6,855 bases of DNA from Spirochaetales bacterium (lineage in GTDB: Bacteria > Spirochaetota > Spirochaetia > DSM-2461), in assembly GCA_002748225.1 (NCBI GenBank), contig PDRU01000029.1:1-6855 (forward strand), given 5' to 3'. Under the pieces are notes generated by a model that was not told the DNA's origin, did no database searches, and saw only the letters and a program-made list of their open reading frames with translations. Both the position numbers and the translations under genes were made by a program. Shown here one piece after another: positions 1-5,810 of this stretch. Positions within the stretch are counted from its first letter, which is position 1; each line of letters begins with the position of its first letter.

Positions 1-25
1 GATTACCCGTTAATATGCCCCGCAC

Positions 26-99
26 GGGTGGGTAGCTCAGTTGGTTAGAGCACCGGTCTTACAAACCGGGGGTCCTGGGTTCGAGTCCCAGTCCGCCCA
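26..99 (+). tRNA. tRNA-Val (anticodon UAC)
   Basis: A complete cloverleaf can be drawn. The acceptor stem is 26-32 (GGGTGGG) with 92-98 (TCCGCCC), seven pairs including two G-U type wobbles. The D arm is GCTC/GAGC (35-38 with 48-51). The anticodon stem is CCGGT/ACCGG around the loop CTTACAA (58-64), which puts the anticodon TAC at 60-62, reading GUA and other valine codons. The variable loop is GGGTC, and the T arm is CTGGG-TTCGAGT-CCCAG (75-91). The discriminator is A99. No CCA is encoded (AAC follows), so CCA must be added after transcription. A weak -10-like TAATAT at 11-16 could serve as its promoter, but the -35 would lie outside the window and an upstream tRNA array cannot be excluded. 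Confidence 0.97.
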
Positions 100-180
100 A
101 ACTTTTCCTGCTCTTTCCTTATTATTAACTGCCGCGCAGGGTTTTCTCCCGGCTCTCCTTCGGATACTCTTGTTGTGTAT

Positions 181-1272
181 ATGAAAAACAGATTGATCGT
201 TTTTACCGGCGGCGGTACTGCCGGGCATGTCTTTCCCGCGTTTCCGGTTATCAGCCGCTTGAAGAGCAGGGGAATTCAGATAATTTGGATTGGCTCCTCA
301 AAAGGCGTGGAGCGCGGCTGGATAGAGAAGGAAGGCCTTTCTTTTTACGGAGTGCCCTCCGGTAAGTTCCGCCGTTATTTTTCTTTAAAGAACCTGACCG
401 ACCTTTTCCGTATTTTCGGAGGTTTTGTTTCCAGCCTGTTTTTTCTGATCCGTCAAAAGCCCTCTCTGGTATTTTCCAAGGGCGGTTTTGTTTCGGTACC
501 TCCGGTTGCCGCTGCGCGGCTTCTGGGAATTCCTGTGTATACGCATGAATCGGATGTGGACCCGGGACTGGCAACCCGGCTGAATTTGAAGCTGGGAGCC
601 TCAGCGCTGCTTACATATGAGGAAACGAAGGAATTTCTGCCGGCTTCTGCTCTTCAGCGGGCCAGTGTAACCGGGAATCCTGTGCGGGATATTATTTTTC
701 AGGGAAACGCTGCTGCCGGGCGCAAGCTGGCCGGAATTGCCCCGGACGACGTGCGGCCTCTGGTTCTTGTTTTCGGGGGATCTCAGGGGGCCCGGGAAAT
801 AAATGATTTAATTACCGCTGTGCTGGATGATCTTCTGCAGATTGCCGCTGTGGTGCATCAGAGGGGGCCGGGGAATCCGGGTATTGCTGACCGCCCCGGT
901 TATATGAGCCGGCCCTTTTTTGCGGAGGAGCTTCCTCACCTGCTGGCTGCCGCGGACGTTTCTGTGGCCCGTTCCGGGGCGGGCAGCCTCTGGGAGCTGG
1001 CGGCAACCGGTACTCCGGCCTTGTTTGTACCTCTCAGGGGGGCTACCCGGGGCGACCAGCTGCGGAATGCCGCTCTGGCGGAAAAGGCCGGTATGTCTCT
1101 TACTCTGAAAGAAAATGCCGGGCCGCGGGAATTTCTGGAGCAGCTGAAACAGCTTCTTCTTGATGAGGGATGCAGGAACACTATGAAAAAGGCGGCTCTG
1201 CAGTTTCCTGCCGCGGCGGCGGCGGATAAAATTGCAGCAATACTCGGGGAGGTTCTTGATGGCGGCAATTGA
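181..1272 (+). CDS. murG: MurG, lipid II synthase (UDP-GlcNAc:lipid I GlcNAc transferase)
   Basis: MurG is a GT-B glycosyltransferase on the cytoplasmic face of the membrane. It adds GlcNAc to lipid I, the last cytoplasmic step of peptidoglycan precursor synthesis. From the ATG at 181 the protein has 363 residues, the usual family length. The N-terminal glycine-rich loop is TGGGTAGHVFPA (9-20) with His16. SGKFRRYFSLKNLTD (60-74) and HESDVDPGLA (122-131) resemble the clostridial-type MurG clade rather than the E. coli type. The C-terminal donor domain has VFGGSQGA (197-204), RSGAGSLWE (264-272; Glu272 at the usual UDP-GlcNAc-contacting glutamate) and GDQLRNA (291-297). An in-frame GTG at 175 is an alternative start. 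Neither start has a clear Shine-Dalgarno; I prefer ATG because homologues begin M-K-x-(I/L)-x-x-T-G-G-G. This is the first gene of the operon and overlaps cvpA by 14 nt. A short (CGG)n stretch near 1211-1225 encodes an alanine run at the C-terminus. Confidence 0.95.
   Translation: MKNRLIVFTGGGTAGHVFPAFPVISRLKSRGIQIIWIGSSKGVERGWIEKEGLSFYGVPSGKFRRYFSLKNLTDLFRIFGGFVSSLFFLIRQKPSLVFSKGGFVSVPPVAAARLLGIPVYTHESDVDPGLATRLNLKLGASALLTYEETKEFLPASALQRASVTGNPVRDIIFQGNAAAGRKLAGIAPDDVRPLVLVFGGSQGAREINDLITAVLDDLLQIAAVVHQRGPGNPGIADRPGYMSRPFFAEELPHLLAAADVSVARSGAGSLWELAATGTPALFVPLRGATRGDQLRNAALAEKAGMSLTLKENAGPREFLEQLKQLLLDEGCRNTMKKAALQFPAAAAADKIAAILGEVLDGGN
1246..1252 (+). promoter_or_regulatory. Strong ribosome binding site deciding the cvpA start
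   Basis: GGGGAGG lies 6 nt before the ATG at 1259 and inside the end of murG. It favours ATG 1259 over the in-frame TTG at 1232, which has no such site. Confidence 0.75.
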
Positions 1273-1804
1273 TTACATTCTGCTGTTTCTGGCTGTCGGC
1301 GGGCTTGTGTACGGTTTACTGCGCGGAATCCGGAGCGCTTTGTTTTTACTGATTATCCTCATGGCGTCTCTGCTGGGTATTCTAATGCTGACCCGGCTCT
1401 TTGAATCTTTTCTGCTTTCTGTTTCTCCTCTGGATCCGGAAGCGTACGCTGACGCTCCGGCGGTTGCGGCATTTCTTCTGGAGGGCGAGAAAGGCTTTGC
1501 CTTCGCGGCCGCGCTGTTTCCTTCTTTTGTAACGCTGTTTCTGCTTTTGGTGCTGACTGTCGGTTCCCGGCTTCTTAAATCATTTATTCCAGGGGTGGAT
1601 TGCCGGGCAGGCTGCAGGGTCAGCGGTGCGTTTGCCGGTCTGCTGGCGGGTGTTCTGGCGGTGCTGCTTCTGGGTATTCAGCTCATCCGCCTGCCCTGGC
1701 CGCCGGGTGCCGCTCTTTTCCGGGGAAGTGTTATATACGCGGCCCTGGAACAGATTACCGGCTCTCTGCTGCCTCTGGCAGCCGGAGGCTGGCCCTATGT
1801 TTGA
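1259..1804 (+). CDS. cvpA: CvpA family integral membrane protein
   Basis: A 181-residue hydrophobic protein with four likely transmembrane helices: about 5-22, 26-46, 84-104 and 122-143. The N-terminus (IDYILL...GGLVYGLLRGI) has the Asp-then-Gly-rich first helix and G-x(2-3)-RG turn typical of the CvpA/colicin V production family. In E. coli, cvpA is needed for colicin V production and has been linked to envelope stress and bile tolerance; the biochemical activity is not known. A loop of about 35 residues (52-83), rich in Asp, Glu and Pro, separates helices 2 and 3. The gene overlaps murG by 14 nt and the clamp-loader gene by 8 nt, so it is probably translationally coupled to both. A role in envelope physiology fits its place beside murG but is inference. 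Confidence 0.85.
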   Translation: MAAIDYILLFLAVGGLVYGLLRGIRSALFLLIILMASLLGILMLTRLFESFLLSVSPLDPEAYADAPAVAAFLLEGEKGFAFAAALFPSFVTLFLLLVLTVGSRLLKSFIPGVDCRAGCRVSGAFAGLLAGVLAVLLLGIQLIRLPWPPGAALFRGSVIYAALEQITGSLLPLAAGGWPYV

Positions 1805-2963
1805 AAATCTGCTCTATCAGGACGCTGTGGCTGTCCGCCTGCGTCATGATGTTGCCGAAAATGTTCTGCCGCCGTCTCTTCTGCTTTCAGGTCCGGCATT
1901 CTCCGGTAAGCTGACGGCTGCTCTGGAACTTTCCCGTTCTCTTTCCTGCGAAAAATCGGCGGCCTGGAACTGTCCCTGCACTCACTGCCGCTCGCACCGG
2001 GCACTGGCCCATTCCCGGACAATACTGGCCGGCAGCCGGGATCTGACGCCGGAAATTGCCGCCTCGGCCGAAGTTCTGCGGCGCGATACTTCCGACGCAC
2101 CCCGTTATCTGGCGGTCCGTTCCGCGCGGAAACTTCTGCGGCGTTTTGATTCAGTTCTCTGGGAGGGGGAAGAAAAAAAACTGGTTAAGGCCCGTCCGGT
2201 AATGGAGCGTCTTTCTGAAACCGTTAACCGGCTGCTGCCGGGAACAACTCTGCCGGAAAACGGTAAGCTGGAAAAACTTCTTGACTCTCTGGTGGATGAC
2301 TGTGCCGCTCTTCAGGGCTTTCTGCCCTCTGTTCTTCCGGTTGCTCAGGTGCGCAACATTACCGGATGGGCGGTGCATTCCGCCGCCGGAGATCACAAAA
2401 CAGTTATACTTGACGGTGCCGAGCGCATGCCCGAGGCGTCGAAAAACGCGCTCCTGAAATTTCTGGAAGAACCGCCGCCGGACACAACGGTTATACTTAT
2501 TACCGACAGAAAATCTTTACTGCTGCCTACCATTGTTTCCAGGCTGCGCGGCTATGCCTTCCGGGTTCGGAACCGTTCTGAAGAGTCCGAAGTTCTGCGG
2601 AGGGTTTTCCGGGAAGATCCTGCGCAATGGGGTGGACTGCCCGACTTTTTCCGTTCATGGCGCAGCGGTCCTTCAGAGCTTGTTCAGCAGCAGGCTGTGG
2701 AATTTCTTGACAGAGCCAGGCAGGGCACCGGTGTTTTTCCCAAAGAAACCGCTGATATTAAAGATATTCTGGATCTGAATGCTTTTCTTGAAGCATTAAG
2801 TATGGAACTTCAGCGCCGGTGGAAACTGGATGAGTGTGCTTCACATAAACGGAGCGCTGAGGAGGCGGCGGCTTTAAGAGAGGCGCGGATACGCGCGGAA
2901 AGCATGAACATTCCTGTACACCTTGTTCTGCGCCGCCTGTATTCGGTGTTGGAGATGCAATGA
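1797..2963 (+). CDS. holB: DNA polymerase III clamp-loader subunit, delta'/gamma-like
   Basis: A 388-residue AAA+ protein of the HolB/DnaX family, a subunit of the complex that loads the beta clamp at replication forks. Visible motifs are a degenerate Walker A, GPAFSGKL (32-39), with Leu39 where Ser/Thr is expected; a four-cysteine zinc module at C51, C59, C61 and C64; a Walker B-like VILDGAERM (203-211) with Gly207 in place of the catalytic Glu; the strongly conserved SKNALLKFLEEPPPDTTVIL (215-234); and TIVSRL (245-250) in place of the SRC arginine-finger motif. Loss of the Walker residues points to a non-hydrolysing delta'-type subunit (holB) rather than the ATPase dnaX, although automatic annotation may call it gamma/tau. 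From C64 to the Walker B is about 140 residues against roughly 50 in E. coli delta', so there is a large insertion around 95-185 (see findings). The start ATG at 1797 has GGAGG at 1784-1788, 8 nt upstream. It overlaps cvpA by 8 nt and the kinase gene by ATGA. Confidence 0.85.
   Translation: MFENLLYQDAVAVRLRHDVAENVLPPSLLLSGPAFSGKLTAALELSRSLSCEKSAAWNCPCTHCRSHRALAHSRTILAGSRDLTPEIAASAEVLRRDTSDAPRYLAVRSARKLLRRFDSVLWEGEEKKLVKARPVMERLSETVNRLLPGTTLPENGKLEKLLDSLVDDCAALQGFLPSVLPVAQVRNITGWAVHSAAGDHKTVILDGAERMPEASKNALLKFLEEPPPDTTVILITDRKSLLLPTIVSRLRGYAFRVRNRSEESEVLRRVFREDPAQWGGLPDFFRSWRSGPSELVQQQAVEFLDRARQGTGVFPKETADIKDILDLNAFLEALSMELQRRWKLDECASHKRSAEEAAALREARIRAESMNIPVHLVLRRLYSVLEMQ
2161..2188 (+). other. 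Candidate -1 frameshift site (SD-like element, A8 tract, early stop)
   Basis: Within the clamp-loader gene, GGGAGGGGG (2161-2169) is followed by eight A (2173-2180). In the reading frame the tract reads GAA AAA AAA CTG, so the heptamer A-AAA-AAA spans 2174-2180 and allows both tRNA-Lys to re-pair in the -1 frame. After a -1 shift the next codons are ACT, GGT and TAA (2186-2188), which would end the protein at about 130 residues. A possible downstream stem pairs 2181-2188 with 2224-2231 (8 pairs, one G-U). The arrangement copies the E. coli dnaX signal. Whether it slips is unknown; the lysines could be there only for protein sequence. Confidence 0.35.
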
Positions 2964-4120
2964 AAAAGCATTTGCTGCGGGCTGTTAAAAGCATTGACCG
3001 TCTGGATAATTCCCAGCTTCATTCCCTGGTTGATGAGCTTGTCGGGGGAAATCAGCTGCTGGAGGCGGTTCTTTCGTCCCTTCCCGGAGGAGTAATGGTT
3101 GCCGACCCGCGGGGAAAAGTTATTTTTATGAACAACCCGGCCCGGCGTCTGCTGCCGCTCAGCAGTCCGGACCCTGTCGACATGAATGTCTGGGAGGCTA
3201 TCTCTTCGGCCGATCTTTCCCTCTATGTCCGAAGGGCTCTGGAAGAAGACAGCGGAGCGCCCATGCGGGACTTCCCCATACGGCTGAGGGAGAGAAATCT
3301 TATCTTGAGCTGCGGAGTGCTGCCTCTGGTGGATCAGGGGCACATAATAGGGAACATGGTTTATCTGGAAGATGTGAGTGAGCTGCGGGCGGAAGAAGCA
3401 CGGCTTAAACGCGCCGAGAGTCTGGCATCTTTAACAACCATGGCCGCCGGAGTGGCCCATGAAATCAAAAATCCTCTGGCATCCATGAGCATTCACCTGC
3501 AGCTGATGCGGCGTCAGCTGGATAATAACTGTTCCGATCCGGACGAAATACGTGAAGCTCTGGAAATTCTGGAAGAGGAAACAGAACGGCTGAACACCAT
3601 TGTTTCCGATTATCTGGTAGCTGTTCATCCGGGCAGTTCCCAGCTGAGAGACGGGGACATCAATTCCCTCATAAAAGATCTGGTGCAGTTTCTCCGTTTT
3701 GAAACCGACGAAGCCGGTGTAGAAGTGGTACAGCTGCTGGATGAAAAGATACCTGTTCTGTCTCTGGATGAAGGAGCCATGAAAATGGCCTTGCTGAATC
3801 TGGTAAAGAATGCCGTAAGCGCCATGCCCAACGGCGGAGAGCTGCGCCTGCAGACGCGTCTGGAAGGAACCCTTGTCCATATAGAAATCAGCGACACCGG
3901 AAGTGGCATTCCGGAAGAGCTTCTGGGCAAAATATTTGAGCCGTTTTTTACAACCCGGAACACCGGTTCCGGCCTGGGTTTAACAGTGGTGTATAAAGTT
4001 GTACGGGAACACGGCGGCGATCTGCAGGTTGATTCCATTCCCGGGCGCGGCAGTACCTTCCGCATTAGTCTGCCGGTGCCTCAGAGGGAGAAAAAGCTGC
4101 TTTCAGGGGGTAATATGTGA
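2960..4120 (+). CDS. atoS: Soluble PAS-domain sensor histidine kinase, AtoS/NtrB-like
   Basis: A 386-residue two-component sensor kinase with no signal peptide or transmembrane segment, so it should act in the cytoplasm, unlike E. coli AtoS. The N-terminal part holds a PAS domain (about 31-138; LEAVLSSLPGGVMVADPRG at 34-52 is a typical PAS opening). The HisKA dimerisation domain has the H box GVAHEIKNPL (164-173), with His167 as the expected autophosphorylation site. The HATPase_c domain shows the N box NLVKNA (280-285, Asn284), G1 DTGSGIP (312-318), F box FEPFFTT (326-332) and G2 GSGLGL (336-341). All catalytic boxes look intact. The ATG at 2960 overlaps the previous stop as ATGA, with GGAG at 2951-2954. 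Its partner is almost certainly the response regulator encoded next, which it overlaps by 4 nt. The signal sensed by PAS is not readable from sequence. The atoS symbol is by resemblance and does not imply acetoacetate sensing. Confidence 0.93.
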   Translation: MKKHLLRAVKSIDRLDNSQLHSLVDELVGGNQLLEAVLSSLPGGVMVADPRGKVIFMNNPARRLLPLSSPDPVDMNVWEAISSADLSLYVRRALEEDSGAPMRDFPIRLRERNLILSCGVLPLVDQGHIIGNMVYLEDVSELRAEEARLKRAESLASLTTMAAGVAHEIKNPLASMSIHLQLMRRQLDNNCSDPDEIREALEILEEETERLNTIVSDYLVAVHPGSSQLRDGDINSLIKDLVQFLRFETDEAGVEVVQLLDEKIPVLSLDEGAMKMALLNLVKNAVSAMPNGGELRLQTRLEGTLVHIEISDTGSGIPEELLGKIFEPFFTTRNTGSGLGLTVVYKVVREHGGDLQVDSIPGRGSTFRISLPVPQREKKLLSGGNM

Positions 4121-5499
4121 ATTTCCGCATTCTGGTTGTTGATGATGAAAAAAATATCCGTCTTGGGCTCATCAAGGCTCTGGAAATGGACGGGTATGAG
4201 GTTTCCGCGGCTGAAGACGGTCAGGAAGCTTTGAAGATAATGCTCCGGGAAGACATCGACCTTATTATTTCCGATTTACGCATGCCTAAACTTTCCGGTG
4301 AAGATCTGCTGAAGAAAATTGTGCTTTCTTATCCGACGGTACCGGTTATTATTCTGACCGGCCACGGTACGGTGGACAGCGCGGTTCAGGCCATGCGTGA
4401 CGGTGCCTACGACTTCATTACCAAGCCGGTGAATCTGGAACGTCTGGGGCTTCTGGTTAAACGTGCCCTGGGACGCCGGGAACTGGCGCGTAAACATCAG
4501 GAACTTCAGCAGGAAGTGAGCCGTCTGGAAACCCGGGCTGAGGGCGGAGAGCTCCTGGGCCGGAGCGCGGCCATGCAGAGGGTTTTTGATGTTATCTCCC
4601 AGGTGGCTCCCACCCGGGCCAGTGTGCTGGTAACAGGGGAAAGCGGTACCGGGAAGGAACTGGTAACCAACGCGCTTCACGCGGCCTCGCCCCGGAAAGA
4701 CGCCCCTCTTGTAAAAGTGCACTGCGCGGCCCTTTCGGAATCTTTGCTGGAATCGGAGTTGTTCGGGCATGAAAAAGGCGCCTTCACCGGCGCGGCGGCC
4801 CAGAGAAAGGGGCGTTTTGAACTGGCAGACGGCGGTACTGTTTTTCTGGATGAAATAGGTGAAATAGATCCCTCGGTGCAGATAAAAATTCTGCGTGTGC
4901 TGCAGGAGCGGAGTTTTGAGCGGGTGGGGGGTGAAAAAACCATTCATGTGGATGTGCGCATTATCGCCGCCACCAACCGCGATTTGAAGCAGGAAGTGGA
5001 TGCCGGACGTTTCCGTGAAGATCTCTACTACCGTCTGAACGTTGTTAATATCCATCTGCCGGCTCTCAGGGAACGGGCCGATGATATTCCTTTGCTGGCC
5101 GCCCGTTTTCTGGAAGATGTTGCCCGCGATAACGGCAAGGACGTTCAGGGGTTTGAACCCAAGGCGGCCATGGCCCTGCGTTCTTACAGCTGGCCGGGAA
5201 ACATCCGGGAGCTGCGTAATGTGGTGGAAAGTGCCGTTGTAATGAGCAGAAACAAGTATATTACTCCGGAAGATTTACCGCCTCAGGTTACAAACCGGGA
5301 CGATGACGGAGGGGTGCGCATTCCCCTGGGGCTGCCCATGGCGGAAGCGGAAAAAATAATACTGCGGGCCAATCTGAACGCCCTGGGCGGTAATAAAAGC
5401 CGTACGGCTGAAGTGCTGGGAATTGGACGCAAGACTCTGCACCGGAAAATTCACGACTACGGAATGGAAGGCGATTTCCTGCGGGGGGGTGAAGGGTGA
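4117..5499 (+). CDS. atoC: Sigma-54-dependent response regulator, AtoC/NtrC family
   Basis: A 460-residue activator with three domains. The receiver (1-120) has the acidic pair D9/D10, phosphoacceptor Asp53, Thr81 and Lys103. The AAA+ domain (about 145-385) has Walker A GESGTGKE (174-181), the sigma-54-contacting GAFTGA loop (221-226), Walker B VFLDEI (242-247), ATNRDL (285-290), arginine-finger candidates R298/R300 in GRFREDLYYRL, and sensor II WPGNIRELRN (359-368). The C-terminal Fis-type helix-turn-helix is at about 410-448 (NKSRTAEVLGIGRKTLHRKI). All key residues are intact, so it should hydrolyse ATP to open sigma-54 promoters when phosphorylated by the adjacent kinase. The start is GTG 4117, which overlaps the kinase stop by 4 nt (GTGA) and has AGGGGG at 4105-4110, 6 nt upstream. 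Residues 121-140 look like a short coiled linker. Target genes are unknown; I saw no convincing -24/-12 element in the window. Confidence 0.95.
   Translation: MNFRILVVDDEKNIRLGLIKALEMDGYEVSAAEDGQEALKIMLREDIDLIISDLRMPKLSGEDLLKKIVLSYPTVPVIILTGHGTVDSAVQAMRDGAYDFITKPVNLERLGLLVKRALGRRELARKHQELQQEVSRLETRAEGGELLGRSAAMQRVFDVISQVAPTRASVLVTGESGTGKELVTNALHAASPRKDAPLVKVHCAALSESLLESELFGHEKGAFTGAAAQRKGRFELADGGTVFLDEIGEIDPSVQIKILRVLQERSFERVGGEKTIHVDVRIIAATNRDLKQEVDAGRFREDLYYRLNVVNIHLPALRERADDIPLLAARFLEDVARDNGKDVQGFEPKAAMALRSYSWPGNIRELRNVVESAVVMSRNKYITPEDLPPQVTNRDDDGGVRIPLGLPMAEAEKIILRANLNALGGNKSRTAEVLGIGRKTLHRKIHDYGMEGDFLRGGEG
5483..5489 (+). promoter_or_regulatory. G7 tract acting as ribosome binding site for the trpR-like gene
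   Basis: Seven consecutive G end 6 nt before the GTG start at 5496, inside the last codons of the response regulator. It is the only plausible Shine-Dalgarno for this gene. As a homopolymer it could vary in length. One extra G would cut only the last two residues of the regulator, and one fewer G would replace the last three with a short tail, so variation would mainly alter initiation of the downstream gene. Confidence 0.55.
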
Positions 5500-5810
5500 A
5501 ATACACGGATATTGACAGAACTCCTTTAACGGAGCTCTCTGAGGTATTGGCTGAATGTGAAGATGCTCAGCTGATAAAGCACTTTCTGGAAAGCATTCTG
5601 ACAGAAACAGAGGTAAAGGATATTTCTTCCCGCTGGACACTGGTGCGTCTTCTGGAGAAGGGACTTTCACAGCGGGCCATTGCAGAAGAGCTGGGACTCA
5701 GTCTGTGCAAAATTACCCGGGGTTCCAGAGAGCTGAAAAAAGAAGCCTCTCCGTTTATGCGGATGCTGGAGCTGTATAAAAAGCGTTCTATTCCCAATCA
5801 GCGTTCGTAA
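5496..5810 (+). CDS. trpR: TrpR-superfamily DNA-binding repressor
   Basis: A 104-residue, all-helical protein of the TrpR/YerC superfamily, close in length to E. coli TrpR (108). The helix-turn-helix runs from LSQRAIAEELG (57-67) through KITRGSRELK (72-81), matching E. coli TrpR SQRELKNELG...TITRGSNSLK. Of the tryptophan-contacting positions, Arg46 (for E. coli Arg54) and Arg75 (for Arg84) are kept, but Asn87 is replaced by Arg78 and Ser88 by Glu79, so the ligand may be tryptophan, something else, or nothing. The start is GTG 5496, overlapping the response-regulator stop as GTGA with the G7 tract upstream. It is the last gene of the operon. Its final 23 bp overlap the end of the minus-strand gene, and no terminator is visible after it. 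I see no trp genes or trp-operator palindrome nearby, so its targets are unknown. Confidence 0.85.
   Translation: MKYTDIDRTPLTELSEVLAECEDAQLIKHFLESILTETEVKDISSRWTLVRLLEKGLSQRAIAEELGLSLCKITRGSRELKKEASPFMRMLELYKKRSIPNQRS

Noticed and set aside
37..228. Minus-strand open frame across the tRNA and the murG start.
   Set aside because: It runs antisense through a tRNA gene, has no RBS and shows no recognisable protein features.
1211..1225. CGG trinucleotide repeat near the end of murG as an unstable repeat.
   Set aside because: Too short and simply encodes an alanine run in a variable C-terminus.
1626..1796. Extended 57-residue N-terminus for the clamp-loader protein.
   Set aside because: It is the out-of-frame reading of cvpA; the start at 1797 has a good RBS and fits family starts.
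4147..4155. A7 run (GAA AAA AAT) at the start of the response regulator as a second slippery site.
   Set aside because: It encodes the usual D-D-E-K-N of receiver domains, has no SD-like element before it, and the heptamer re-pairs poorly in the second codon.
4276..5055. Long minus-strand open frame (259 codons) opposite the response regulator.
   Set aside because: It is a shadow of a GC-rich, highly conserved AAA+ gene; its composition is not protein-like and it has no RBS.
5483..5498. Fusion of the response regulator and TrpR-like protein by slippage on the G7 tract.
   Set aside because: The TrpR frame has a TGA at 5490-5492, between the tract and the GTG start, so a shifted ribosome would stop.
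5782..5806. Direct repeat AGCGTTC (5782-5788 and 5800-5806) at the overlapping gene ends, as a possible insertion or att site.
   Set aside because: Only 7 bp, explained by two Arg-Ser codon pairs in the TrpR-like protein; no mobile-element remnant nearby.
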